NCBI GenBank assembly: GCA_034687125.1
Contig: JAQGBZ010000512.1
Location: forward strand, 1-37,352
Direction of reading: 5' to 3'
DNA from: Neelides folsomi
Taxonomy: Eukaryota > Arthropoda > Collembola > Neelipleona > Neelidae
Length of the DNA: 37,352 nt
Program-made: the position numbers and the translations under genes
Notes under the pieces: model-generated
Databases searched by the model: none
What the model was told of the DNA's origin: nothing
What the model saw: only the letters and a program-made list of their open reading frames with translations
Shown: positions 1-10,770 of the stretch, in pieces
How the letters are laid out: each line of letters opens with the position of its first letter
Position numbering within the stretch: position 1 is the first letter of the stretch

Positions 1-288
1 AAAATTATCGTATCTCATCAATTAGCATTTTCATATACAATATACATAGATGAATGGACTTTTTGGGCAGTATATTATATACGTACCATATATATGGTAC
101 TTACTATTTATCTGTACTAAAGTTTTTGACTTAAATAAATTGTATTCAGTAAAGAGATAAATCCAGGGATAAGGAATATTTTCTTCGAATACTTTTAAAA
201 AGAAAAGAACATATATTAGGCAATTACTTTCAATTTACCCTTAAGTGTAGTAAATATTTTAATATTATTCCTAATTCTTATTCAAAAG

Positions 289-3200
289 AGAAAAGGAAGC
301 CGAATGCGGCGCAGGTTAACGGTTCTGTGGGCCAAATATTGAACAAAGGACCTCCTGATATCTCAGGTATGTAATTAGGGCTTTTACTAATAATGGCATG
401 AGCATCCATTGACAAGAGTGATGTGGTGGCAGGAGGGAAAAAAGGTCTCGTAGAAGACACGTCCATTCTCCGCTCAGACCTCATTTCCGCCGTAGAACAC
501 AATCGAATTGACAAAGTGCGAAGAATCCTCGATGCTGGTATCGATGCTAATGCCGTTTGTGACGACAAAGGTCGATGGCCACTTCACATAGCCGCTGCAT
601 GCGGCTTCCACGCCATCGTAATTAAAATTTTAGCTATTAAACCTCTTCGACAATTGACTTAGGTAACTCTTCCCACATAGGCGAAGCTTCTGCTCGACCA
701 CGGCGCCCAAAGAGACCAACCTGACACTTCCCTTGGTAATATTTCATTAGTGCGGTCTATGAATTATAAAAGCTTCCACAGTTGTCTTTCCTTATTCCTA
801 TACCCCATTTGGGTGTCACAATGTGGAGAGTGGTGGAGGGCCATAAAGTAATAAATGGACAATACATGCAATCTTGTCTATCTCTTCATTCTTAATTGCG
901 TGAATGTAGAACGTACGCCGCTACTTTTCGCAGCCGCGTGTTCTCCAGAAACAGTCCAAGTCCTTCTGGGTTCCAGAGCCGATATTAAAGCTAGGAACAA
1001 GTTTGGGGCCAATGCACTTCATTATGCTGCTGGAGCAGGTTCCAATATATCAACATATATCATACACTTCTTACAAATGATAAAACAACATTTGACAAAA
1101 TAACATTTGGCTTTTCGCTCAATACAAAATATTTTAGGTCAAGGAGCGTGCTGCAAAATTCTTGCTTCCGGTGGATGCGACGTCAATTCTCGGGATAGAC
1201 AAAAATTGACCCCTCTCCATATGGCCTGTAGGGTCAATGATGTTTGGTGCATAGATGCAAGTGATAAATTTTCATAATGCATGTCTTTTACCTCATGTAG
1301 CAACCTACTTCGATTTTAATTCTTTGTTAATTTCACCAATATTTTAATAACTGTCTAAAAGTATTCCAAATGCTTTCCTACTATTACATTCAAATCGTAC
1401 ATTAATATATGTAAATTGAAATACTGAGGGTGGAATAGAAAGCAGTAAATGAAATAATGTAGTGTATTGATTTCCTTTGAAACCCCTATTTCCTACTCGA
1501 GATTGAAAAATGTAGACGAAGAAGAGGCCAAGCAGGTTTTATTTATTACATTGCGTTGGTGGTATTATACGTATTAACTTTTAGGTTATAAAGGATTGGT
1601 ATACGTAATTTTATTTATTCCTTATTATTAGCTATAAATGCCCGGATAAGTTATCTGGCAAAGAGAAAGTGCTAATAATTCACGAACCATTTCATCGATT
1701 TATTTTGTAGATCAATTAATGACTCGTAAAAGAGGTTTTAAAAACCATTTCTCACGAATGTGTTTCTTCTATATTTATTTAAATACTTATTTCAATTTTA
1801 ATGATTTTTATTGTCAGGATCTTGATACTTATATTTTATGTAGGTATACTATAGAGTATATTAAAATACAAAATATAAGGTTACATTATAAATATTTTTA
1901 TCTTGTGAAGTATGATGAGATAAAGTCCTTAATTGGGTTTAGGTTGACCTTTATTGGTCTCCACCATTCAATTTTATATGGAATTTTCGTTTTAGGTTCT
2001 TCTTGAGTATGGCGCAAATATCAACTCCAAAGACGGGCAAGGTAAAACTGTCCTAATGCATGCAGCGGAAACATGTGAAGGAATTGAGACAGACTCAATG
2101 AAAATGGGAAACACATTTAAAAGACTAGTTGCTGCAGGAGCTCCCATCAATGCAATTGACAATGATGGAAAATCTGCACTTTATTATGCCATTCAGGTTT
2201 GATCAATGTTTCCAATCACATTATCATATCACATTTAAAGTATATTCCCTCCAATCATTTATAAAAAAACTATGTATCATTAGATTTAACTTTGCGTTTA
2301 ATTGTAATAATCAGACGGGGTCGCATGATGCGGTTGTGATTCTTCATGAGCTTGGAGCTGAACTCCTTGATGGTGTCAGTTTGCTTGCAATGGGAAAAAA
2401 GTATGAAAATAACGTAATATGTACAATTCAAAGAGTACACGTTGAGTATAGGTAAATTGGTGATAAATGTACAATAATATTGTTATATTATATGTCTAAG
2501 GTTTCCGGATTTGGTTCGCCCCTTTTTGGATAAATGTGTTAGTTCAAATATCGGTGGAACAGACCCAGAGTCAAAACATTTTTATATTCAATTTGATTAT
2601 ACTTGCTTAACATATTATCCTAAAGACGTCAGCGATGACAAACTCCTTTGGATGCAAAATCGTGATGAAACGGAAGGAGTTTTAAGGGAAATGGGAGTCC
2701 TCCATGGATTAACAAGATGTAAAGACACGAGCATTTTAGGTATTTAAAATAATATACGGTATATGTTATATGTATACCTATTCTACATTTTTAGTTTTAT
2801 CTTTTAAAGTATAATTTGATATATTATTTGTATAAAAATGAATTTTGGGTCTTAAAGGTCATCCAATTTGTGACTCCCTTCTTCGACTCAAGTGGAAAAA
2901 AGTTAAATGGTATCTTTATTTGGATATGCTTCTCTTTGCGGTTTTCTTGGCGTTTTTAACAGCAGGTAATTTAAACATTTCAATGATTGTAATTACTAAT
3001 TTAATTTTAATTGGTATGCCTATTGTTGGCTATATAATTCTTATGATTAATACTATAATTAATTTAATAGTGATCTTCATGGAGTATGAGTCTGACAGCA
3101 GAGAATCTGAGCTTGCGGATAACACGACGGATCTCCCCGTTGTGCCTATCAATAGTGAACATCACAATATTCGATCTTCCTATTGCATGGACGGAACAAG

Positions 3201-5092
3201 AAATATTGTCGTTTGGGTCATCCTGTGGTTTCTAACCGCATGTCTTGGGATCAGGGAAATGATACAACTCGTTCAAGCACCACTCCATTATGTCGTCCAG
3301 GTTCATACATAAAATATATTTTACGTATATTAAGCATATATTTAAATATTAAAAATATTAATATTATAAAGATATTAAAATAATTGTTCTCAATTTATTT
3401 TGTTATTTTAGTTGGAAAACATCCTCGAGCTTGTTTTAGTCTTCTCAGTCGGGATGTTGTCCCTGGCCGAATGCGGTGTTCAAAGTTTTGTAGATGCACG
3501 AGATCATTTTGCAGCAGTTTGCCTTATTGTTGGTTGGACCATCCAGGTCACACTTTATGGAAAGATTCCAGCCTTTGGAGTTTACATCAGAATGTTTGCA
3601 GGTTTCCAAAAATGCTTTGGCAGTTAACTTATAATTACAAAACTTTTGGGTTTTAAACCCTGAAAGTTTATATAACTTATATTTATTTGGTAGCTGTCGC
3701 TCAAAATATTCTAAAGTGCCTATTCACCTACTTGGGACTTCTTTTCGCCTTCAGCCTCACACTTCACTTTCTTTTCAGAACTCATAAAGAGTTCGATAGC
3801 GTTGGATTCACCTTTTTGAAGGTAAAATCTGCCCTTATTTAAGGCGACTAAAGTTTTTCCTGGTAATTCAATTTCACAGAAGCTAATTGCATCCCAACTT
3901 CTATTCATTTTTTAACTCTTAAGAAAAGCCATCAGCCATCAGATAAAGAGTTAAACAAGTTTTAATTGATTTCAGACATTTGCTATGATGATTGGAGAAA
4001 TTGGACTTGTAAGGACTTTTATCGAAAAGGATAAAAACGCTGCCATCGTTCCTTTCACAAGCCATTTAATGTTTGCTCTCTTCATCATTTTCATTTCCGT
4101 TATCCTCATGAGCTTGTTGGGTGAGTATGCAACACATGAATTAAAACAGTTTGTATCTAAATCCTAAACCCTACTTTTGCATATGATTTACCATTAAAAT
4201 TATTATTATGTTCATTTAATTTAACATTTAAAATTTCAGTCGCATTAGCTGTATGTGACATAAGTAAAATGCAACAAGAAGGAGAGCACATGCAACTTGT
4301 GCAACAAGTGAAAGTGGCAAGTCAACTTGAAGAAGCCTTACAACATAGAAGCCTTCTTTATCCGCAATTCGGAATGAAAGATGCGAGATCATTGCATCAA
4401 CGGAAAGGAGTCATTTTCCCCAATTTAAAGGACCATGGGAAATTGAGTAAAGATGCCCTAGAAATAGTTCTCGTCCAGCACACAAAGAAGGACGCGAGAA
4501 ACAGTGCAATGTTAACTCACAATCATCCACAGCCGTCTCAAGACAACAGTAATTTCATTAGGCAAAACACAGAAATAGCTGAAGACCTACTGAGGAAACT
4601 CAAAGATAAATTTGACAAGTATGTTTTATAAATTAGCAGTTGATACAAAAAAAAGAACATTTACAGACATAAAACTTTTGAAACAAACTTTGGTGATTTT
4701 AAAGGTAAATATTTGCTAATTTAATAATCCTATTTTTAAACAGCTTTACAAGCGAGCCAAAGAATAAAGGAGATGGAGATAATTCCGGAGACGGAGGGAG
4801 TCTTCTTCTTCTGAGTCGCGAAATTCTTCTTGTGAAGAATGAATTAGAAGACATGAACCGAACAATAAGAGACCTTAGTTTGGCCGTGAAGAGCATGGCT
4901 GAAAGGTCGGACGAATCTTCATCGACGCAATTTGGTTCAGAGAAGAAGTTGAGGTATCGTAATTCAATTGATGTTACAACAGGAACGGATTTTAATCACA
5001 CGAGTCCCGAGTTAGAAGTTACAGAAGCTTCGTCTCCTTCATCTCCTGAACCCGAATCTCATAACAGACACCGAGGTGGAAAGCACCACTAG
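289..5092 (+). CDS. TRPA-family ankyrin-repeat cation channel (5' partial)
   Basis: Membrane cation channel of the TRPA type (painless/pyrexia/TRPA1-like), a class known for sensing heat and chemicals. My exons: ~289-366, 403-617, 681-735, 910-1038, 1138-1256, 1996-2196, 2315-2400, 2501-2739, 2858-2965, 3071-3300, 3412-3601, 3694-3821, 3976-4120, 4240-4618, 4744-5092; all phases agree and give about 857 codons from the second exon on. Seven or eight ankyrin repeats come first (for example GRWPLHIAAACGF, LTPLHMACRV). Then HPICDSLLRLKW precedes S1 (YLYLDMLLFAVFLAFLTA), S2 (NIVVWVILWFLTA), S3 (ILELVLVFSVGML), S4 (AAVCLIVGWTIQV), S5 (ILKCLFTYLGLLFAF), a pore segment TFAMMIGEIGL and S6 (IFISVILMSLLVALAVCDI). 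The cytoplasmic tail is polar, with an EDMNRTIRDL coil and a Ser/Pro/His-rich end. The first visible exon has no ATG, so the gene starts left of the window. The exact TRPA subtype is not resolved. Confidence 0.88.
367..402 (+). other. 36 bp intron of the TRPA gene
   Basis: GTATGT donor, an excellent TTTACTAATAA branch-point-like stretch and a terminal AG lie within only 36 bases. Removing them keeps the frame (phase 1) and joins KGPPDIS to SIDKSDVVAGG; leaving them in puts in-frame stops between the two coding parts. Confidence 0.6.
1257..1995 (+). other. Probable GC-AG intron of the TRPA gene
   Basis: The donor reads GAT|GCAAGT, the usual form of GC donors, and the acceptor is CGTTTTAG. Cutting here gives phase 0 and an ankyrin repeat with exactly the normal spacing (LHMACRVNDVWCID then VLLEYGANIN). 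The GT four bases later would give phase 1 and an immediate stop after splicing. Confidence 0.65.
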
Positions 5093-5144
5093 AGAAAATC
5101 AATCCATTAATCCATTTATTATTAATTGAATTTGAATTTAATTC

Positions 5145-5150
5145 AATAAA
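5145..5150 (+). terminator. Poly(A) signal of the TRPA gene
   Basis: AATAAA 53 bases past the channel stop codon. A TTTATT (AATAAA on the minus strand) follows about 30 bases later, as expected for two convergent genes. Confidence 0.6.
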
Positions 5151-5178
5151 ATCTCTTTATAATGGTAGTTCATAATTA

Positions 5179-5184
5179 TTTATT
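5179..5184 (-). terminator. Poly(A) signal of the minus-strand segment
   Basis: AATAAA on the minus strand, 34 bases past the TAA at 5218-5220. It supports a real transcript converging on the TRPA gene. Confidence 0.4.
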
Positions 5185-5217
5185 AAAGTTGCACATATCC
5201 CTTTAATTAGCATTCAA

Positions 5218-5411
5218 TTAATTTAACAATAAGGCCTGAGGTGAAATTCTTTTGAAATAACTTTCGTACCATTTCCGTTGGCATTTGTTCGTAATACGTT
5301 TTCGTTGCTCGGCTTGCGCTTGCTTACATTCTACGGCGTCTCTTATTTTCTACTTTTAGCTAATTTAGCTAATTGATCAAGTTTAGCGATTTTGGGGTGG
5401 AAATCTTGTTG
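5218..5411 (-). pseudogene. Small basic coding segment with a one-base frameshift
   Basis: Not recognised. On the minus strand, 5411 down to 5346 reads QQDFHPKIAKLDQLAKLAKSRK then a stop (5343-5345). Shifting one base at an A run (5346-5349) opens the other frame: IRDAVECKQAQAEQRKRI, then TNKCQRKWYESYFKRI and SPQALLLN up to the stop at 5218. Both halves have the same composition (Lys/Ala/Gln/Arg-rich, helical), so one protein with a missing A is the simplest reading: an assembly error or a real pseudogene. The 5' part is unclear: the first frame is open up to a stop near 5450, with no ATG and only a weak acceptor (ACAAG at 5406). The segment converges on the TRPA gene and overlaps the presumed 5' leader of the MLH3-like gene. 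Confidence 0.4.
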
Positions 5412-5501
5412 GTAAGTTGATAATTGGAAAAATAATTGAATCTATTTAGCACGCACATCATATTATACAAATATCCTGATTTAGTTTTATGTATATTTTA
5501 G

Positions 5502-7233
5502 AGGACCGAAATAGGAATCCACTGAAAGGAAATTTGCCTGATTGTCGGAGATTTTTATGGAATAGCAACAGGTATGCTTACCTTTATTTTCAACAAGATA
5601 ATATTAAAATATTAATGCTATGCATTAAGTTATGTTATCATTATCATTTTATGTGTTTTAGTTATTCATTAATGTTCAATTTTCAGGTTTGTGAAGCTTG
5701 GAATAAAGAGATCATGAAACGAGTTATTTACTCTAAAAGAGCGAAAAGGACGCCTGATAATAATGTACCACCAGAAGGATCAGACGATCCTGAAAAGAAT
5801 CAATTGCCAACGGTATCAGACGATCCGGAAAAGAAGAAGTTGAAGAAATTACGTCCAGATCCGCCCCTCGAACGTCAGATAGTTACGAGGTATGAAATAC
5901 CCATAGCAGATGTTTTTCACAATCCAGAAGAATTAAATATGTTGGAAGTAACCCGTTCTTTCGCAAAAGAAGACTTTGACTTCATCAAAGTTTTAGCGCA
6001 AATAGATTGCAAATTCATTTTTGCAATTTACGAAAAGGATAAAACGGTGATTCCCATCATGTTTGATCAACATGCAGTTCACGAACGATTGCGTCTCGAA
6101 AAGATGATTAAAGGTTGATTCTTAAAACATTATAAATATTAAAATTACTTAATAAATATTATAATAATATAATAATTAAAAAATATTATTCATTTTTCAT
6201 TTAAGATAATACGTTTTGCCATTTTAGACCTCAGGGATTCGGAAGGGAATCTCGTTTCGGGTCAACTCGGGTCCGTTTTCTACAAAACTACTATTGTGTT
6301 GACATTGGAAAGAATCGTCGTCTTTATACTTAAAGTTCACAAAAAGCATTTCGAGAGTCTCGGATTTGCTTATGAGATCAGGTCTTGGTCTCAAATTGGC
6401 ATTAAGGGTGTTCCAAAGGTTTTCGTTGATAAGATCTGGAGAATGGTAAGTCTTATTAAATATAAACACGTCTAAATTATATAATGTTTGGGGTTTTTTG
6501 TCAAATACAACTTAACCTTAATTTTTTAGTTGCCTGAAGAACAAGAACCAGCGTACCACTTTTATCTTTCGAAATTGATTGACGAAGAAGTCAACCTTCT
6601 TATTATGACTACCTTTGCATATCAAAAAATGCCCAAATTCATCATGCACATACTTTCGTCCAGGGCTTGTAAAGGTATTGACCACGAGATAATTTAGAAA
6701 TACTGATATATGTTATTCAGTTTACTTTAGACGTCTATACTCATTGTATTTTTAATGATTCTTTTGATTTAATTGACAAGATACTTATACATATGTATAT
6801 GATAGGTACTAACCATAAGACAAGTAACATATTGTAATCTTTTTATTTACTAGGAGCCATTAAATTTGGTGATTTTGTTCCAGTAAAAACTCTCAATGCG
6901 TATTTGAAGAGACTGAAGGATTGTCAACTACCGTTCCAGTGTGCTCACGGGAGACCGACCATGATCCCATTGGTTAAATTTTCTTCAGATGAAATAACCA
7001 CATACAGTGTAACCACATTGATTATTAATTATTAGTTCTTATGTTCATAAAACTATGCATTAACATACTAAAACGTGTAAAAGAGATTCATGATAAAACC
7101 CGATTTAATATAAGAGAACAATGTAGTTGTAATAATTATAATAATGTGCTAATAATGTGATTTTTTAATGTATAATTTTATTTTCTAGGATCCCGAGGAA
7201 AGAAAGAAGGTTCTCATGAGACGTTTGAAATAA
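5502..7233 (+). CDS. MLH3: MLH3-like MutL homologue, C-terminal endonuclease half only
   Basis: MLH3 pairs with MLH1 to form MutL-gamma, a nuclear nickase in meiotic crossover formation and mismatch repair. Exons: 5502-5571, 5662-6113, 6228-6445, 6530-6674, 6854-6972 (or to 7008), 7189-7233. All endonuclease motifs are present: DQHAVHERLRLE (DQHA-x2-E-x4-E, metal site), ACKGAIKFGD, and QCAHGRP near the end, followed by DPEERKKVLMRRLK and a stop. The ATPase domain that normally makes up the first 300-350 residues is absent: the TRPA stop lies only 410 bases upstream. A GTAAGT donor at 5412 suggests a 5' leader exon just before; the first in-frame ATG after the likely coding start is at 5714. 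The intron 5572-5661 is 90 bp, stop-free and in frame, so it may be retained. Family identity is strong; the complete gene structure is not. Confidence 0.82.
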
Positions 7234-8130
7234 CATAAAAAGCGTCTTGAATATACATATGTTATCTATTTATCTTGTATTCAGTGCTAATGCAACTTTA
7301 AGAATAATTATAATTAAAGTTTTTATAATATTAGTCCTTCTTAAAGTTGTATTGAAATGTCGAAAGCTTTTGAGGAAATTTCCTTTGATATGTATAAAAA
7401 TGCATAATTTGTTTAATTTTTCTTTGTGGCCCTAGATTGAGGTCAACGGGGGTCAATTTTTAAAATCAAATTTAGCTTTTTATAACATGTATATAAAGAA
7501 TATGTCAGCTAATTTTGATGACTATTTGTTGTCATGTCAGCTAAGTTTATATTAGAAAAGTGACCATTCGTTGGGAATCGGTAGCGAAAATTAAATTGAT
7601 CAAACATTATTGAGACTCTTTGTTGACCATCTAAGCAACAATAAATCTTCTAACTATTCTTTACGCTATCAATCAATGCCTACTGAAAAAGAAATGTATT
7701 TGAAGTATTATGACTAATTTAGTCTAACATTGTAAAATCGATGTTTATGGAGGGATATGAATGTTCCAGGATCAACCTTAAATAAAAATTTTAAAAATTG
7801 ACACCAATTCTCTAATTGGCATAATTTCTTGGCATCATTTGATTAAGATTTACTTAATAAATATGAGTAAAAAGCTTCAATTGAGAAAGCCCATTTTCTT
7901 CAATGGTTAAACGATGGAGTGAAAGTTGATTTTCTCACATGGTACGTTTAAAAGTATTCGGGGATAAAGCGTGCGACTCTGACTTCCAATCAAATTCTTG
8001 TACGAGTTTGCTATTTCTGCGAGTTTAGCACGGAATTCATTCCCATTGCCGGCTTCAGTCCGACGGACGTTCTCATTTTCTCTCCTCGTTTTCTCAACTT
8101 TTTTCGCCTTCGATTACGACCAAAGGAGTG
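7234..8130. other. Intergenic: MLH3 3' end to CCDC43 leader
   Basis: AT-rich, no supported gene. ATGTCAGCTAA near 7502 recurs near 7534. The last ~150 bases (from about 7960) become GC-richer with pyrimidine runs and look like the promoter and 5' UTR of CCDC43. Confidence 0.4.
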
Positions 8131-9352
8131 ATGGCAGGCCTTAACTTCGAGACGTGGTTGACCCTGCGACTCACTGAACTCGACACGGACGAAGAGGTTT
8201 TCGGCCCCTACATCCTTAGCATTTTTGACGAAAATCATGAGCTGGAAGAGCAAATTGAAGCACTCGATGGAATCTTGATCGAGTTGGTAAGTTCATACAG
8301 TAATTAAATGATAATATTCCTTTGGAAAATGGATCATTTCAATTAGCTTATTTTGTGCATAATGGACATTCAATTAAATATTGTCATCTTGGGTTCGTTT
8401 CTTTGTTCTTTGTGGGACGAGACCAAAACCTTTGTTCTTTGTCTGTCTCAAAGGTAGTGAAAGTTTGGTGAATGTTCAAAAAAGAACGTCATTGCACCTT
8501 ATTGAATAGAACTTTCCTCCTTTGTTTCTCATCAATCATTTAGTTTATTATTGATTTGTTTAATAGGGACTGGACGACTATGAGTCGTTCCGAAATGAAG
8601 TCTTGGAACAATGGCAACTGAGCCGACTTGAAGCCGAAGCTGAGAACAAAGCTGAGGCTCGAGCCAAGGAGATTGCCGATGCTGAAGCGAAAGCCAAGGC
8701 AGAAGCTGAAGGAATCACTGTGGAGAATCCCACTGGAGCTAAGACTGAAGTCGCCACGTGCGCTGCTGCGACCAGCACAATGACTGATGGAGAGGCCAAG
8801 AATGCCCAAGCTGTTGGAGGCAATGGGAAAGGGCTGGACAACATGAGAGACGTCGCTGGTGCTCTTCCGAGCAACTATGATGACATCGACCAAGTCCTCA
8901 AAAGAGCCATCCTTGCTAAGCTGGAAGTAAGTTTTGATTAACCACTTCTTTAAATAAGTTTACAATTCATATAAAATAACTTATTTAATAATTACGTTTT
9001 AATTAAAGGAGGAGAGTGACTACGAAGAAGACGATGTGGATGTGACCATCGGGAAGAAAAAAGAGAAGAAGGAGTCAAAGGAGAATGTCGGCTTGGAGAA
9101 GAACATGAACCTTGAACGAGTTCTGAATGAGCAGAAGGAGATTAAGGAGAAAGCTCGACTTGACAGTGCAAAGAAGAAAGAAAAGGACAAGGAAGATAGG
9201 CATAAGCAGAAATGATTATTTTAAATTTAAGGATAAAATTTAAGTCAATTAACCAACATTGTGATTTTTGTAGGATCAGGCAGAAGCAGGCCGCACAGGA
9301 CAGAAACGAGAAGGCGAAAAAGAAGGCTGCTAAGGGGGAGCGAAAACGTTGA
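8131..9352 (+). CDS. CCDC43: CCDC43 coiled-coil protein
   Basis: Orthologue of CCDC43, a conserved small coiled-coil protein of poorly known function. Exons: 8131-8286, 8567-8926, 9009-9199, 9274-9352; the sum is 786 bp, giving 261 aa. The N-terminus carries the family signature FETWLTLRLTELDTDEEVFGP, then YILSIFDENHELEEQIEALD and GILIELGLDDYESF. The middle is a long Glu/Ala/Lys coil (about residues 68-105), and the C-terminus is a very basic helix ending GERKR, the same ending as in vertebrate CCDC43. The start ATG follows AAGGAGTG and is the first in frame. The last intron (9200-9273) has no GT donor; a GC donor is needed to reach the conserved tail. Read without that intron, the protein ends at RHKQK. 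Confidence 0.85.
9200..9273 (+). other. Probable GC-AG intron of CCDC43
   Basis: Donor GATAG|GCATAAG, acceptor TTTTTGTAG, 74 bp. It is the only cut I found that gives a phase-consistent join (EDR to IRQKQAAQ) and the family's GERKR ending. The donor is a poorer GC-type match than the one in the TRPA gene. Confidence 0.5.
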
Positions 9353-10025
9353 ATCCTCTGCGAACTCGTTCCGTATTAAGAACACATCACATATTATTAC
9401 TTACTTATTATTAGTTAAAAATTATCTGATTGGCTCATATAATGTGAATAGTATAAACAAAATTTTAAATTAAAGTTCATTGAAACGGTATTTGGCTAAA
9501 ATTTCAACAATATTGATCTAAATTATCAACAATTTGTAAATATCTGTATGTATGCATGTTGTTTATTACGCTGATGAAAAACTATTAAAATATATTTCAT
9601 TAAATTAATTTACATCTATTTTTTAATGTTTGATCTTCCAGACAATGATACAATTCATTCTAATCAATAATAAATACTCACGAGTGTACCTATTTAATAT
9701 TACGATTTTATTAAAAGACAATTTTACAATGCAAAAATAATTCGTTTATTTGCAAATTTTTCATTCATTAAACACCTGTGTAAATTTAACTATTATTAAT
9801 CATATTTATTCATATTTTATCAAATAATAATATACAATTACACTTACATTTAGATCTATTAGTATGTAGAATACATAATCAAATACATGCTTACACAAAT
9901 AAGTGAATTTTTTACACTGTGTACATTAGGATATTATGAATTATGATTTGTTAATAAATATGAATGAGATGAATGGAAGGTAAAGGTCAATATGGTTTAT
10001 AAGCAAACAATGCTTGAATTGGAAA
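9353..10025. other. AT-rich intergenic spacer between convergent genes
   Basis: About 670 bases of 3' flanking DNA between CCDC43 (+) and the FGF gene (-). ATTAAA at about 9470 and a minus-strand AATAAA near 9805 are possible poly(A) signals. No gene seen. Confidence 0.4.
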
Positions 10026-10770
10026 TTAATCTTCGACAACGGTTGCTAGAAAGGAAATGGCAGCTTGGGGGTAAGGAACCGTCGTTTTCTCTCCTCCTTT
10101 CGGCTTCCCCGACTTTTTAATTCCAAGATAATGACCGAGATGAGCGTAGTCGCGGTTGAGGAGGGAAAAGTAAGAACCTCCTGTCTGAATACGCGTTTCG
10201 ATCCAAACTGTCCCACTCAGGTCGCGAAGAGGTTGGGCCACAACTCGACCTTTAGGGGTCATTGTTACATAGAAGCCAGTCATTTTCCCTTTGATTCGAA
10301 GTTCTCCATCCAGACCAGCAGATTCAAATTCAAGTAGCCCTATTTAGGTAATAAATATAGTAATAATAAAATTTGTATATTTTACCACCTATGTACTTAC
10401 ATTTAGTTAAAATGATATTTGGCATATAAAATATGTGTATTGATGATATATTATCTATAAATTTACTATAAACAAGACAATAGAGGAATATAATTTTTTC
10501 AATGAGTAAATTAATACCGTATTTATTTCTAGGTGATTTGACACCTCGTACTTTTCCATTTGGAAAGAGAGCTAGGAGAAATCCAGTTTTAGAGAAGAGT
10601 CTTCGTATCTTCTTCGTACGTGGCTGAGGCGAATTTGGACCAAAAGGACTATAGTGCCCCGGGATGAAATTGAATCCACCTAATGACATCTCCTCTCTCT
10701 GTACATTCCGAAAAAGTCCATCTTCCTGGTCTCGATCTGGTTCAGTTTCCTCCGTTCCACCACAACACAT
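10026..10770 (-). CDS. FGF1-like fibroblast growth factor without signal peptide
   Basis: Member of the FGF beta-trefoil family, ligands of FGF receptor tyrosine kinases. Two exons on the minus strand: 10770-10518 and 10339-10026, joined in phase 1 (NKY-G-LLEFE), about 188 aa. Recognisable order: FNFIPGHY, TGFLLALFPNGKVRGVKS, YGLLEFESAGLDGELRIKGK, MTGFYVTMTPKGRVV, then YLGIKKSGKPKGG and AISFLATVVED. The FNxxPGxY start, the GxxKxG loop and the QAAISFL ending resemble FGF1 most; the intracellular FHF branch is also possible. The N-terminus (MCCGGTEETEPDRDQED) is hydrophilic with no signal sequence, as in FGF1/2. An in-frame stop lies shortly upstream of the ATG, so no longer N-terminus is visible in this exon. 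Exact orthology is uncertain. Confidence 0.8.

Noticed and set aside
278..568. Minus-strand 96-codon frame
   Set aside because: Antisense shadow of the first TRPA exons.
1719..2006. 95-codon plus-strand frame
   Set aside because: AT-rich, inside the TRPA intron, and its end is out of frame with the ankyrin exon.
3720..3908. Minus-strand 62-codon frame
   Set aside because: Antisense of the S5 exon; the plus-strand reading gives a clear TRP S5 helix with matching splice phases.
5378..5411. IKFSDFGVEILL before a GTAAGT donor, resembling a MutL ATPase segment
   Set aside because: A stop codon lies directly upstream with no acceptor in between, and the opposite strand explains the composition better.
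8540..8893. Two long minus-strand frames
   Set aside because: Antisense of the CCDC43 coiled-coil exon; a low-complexity codon effect.
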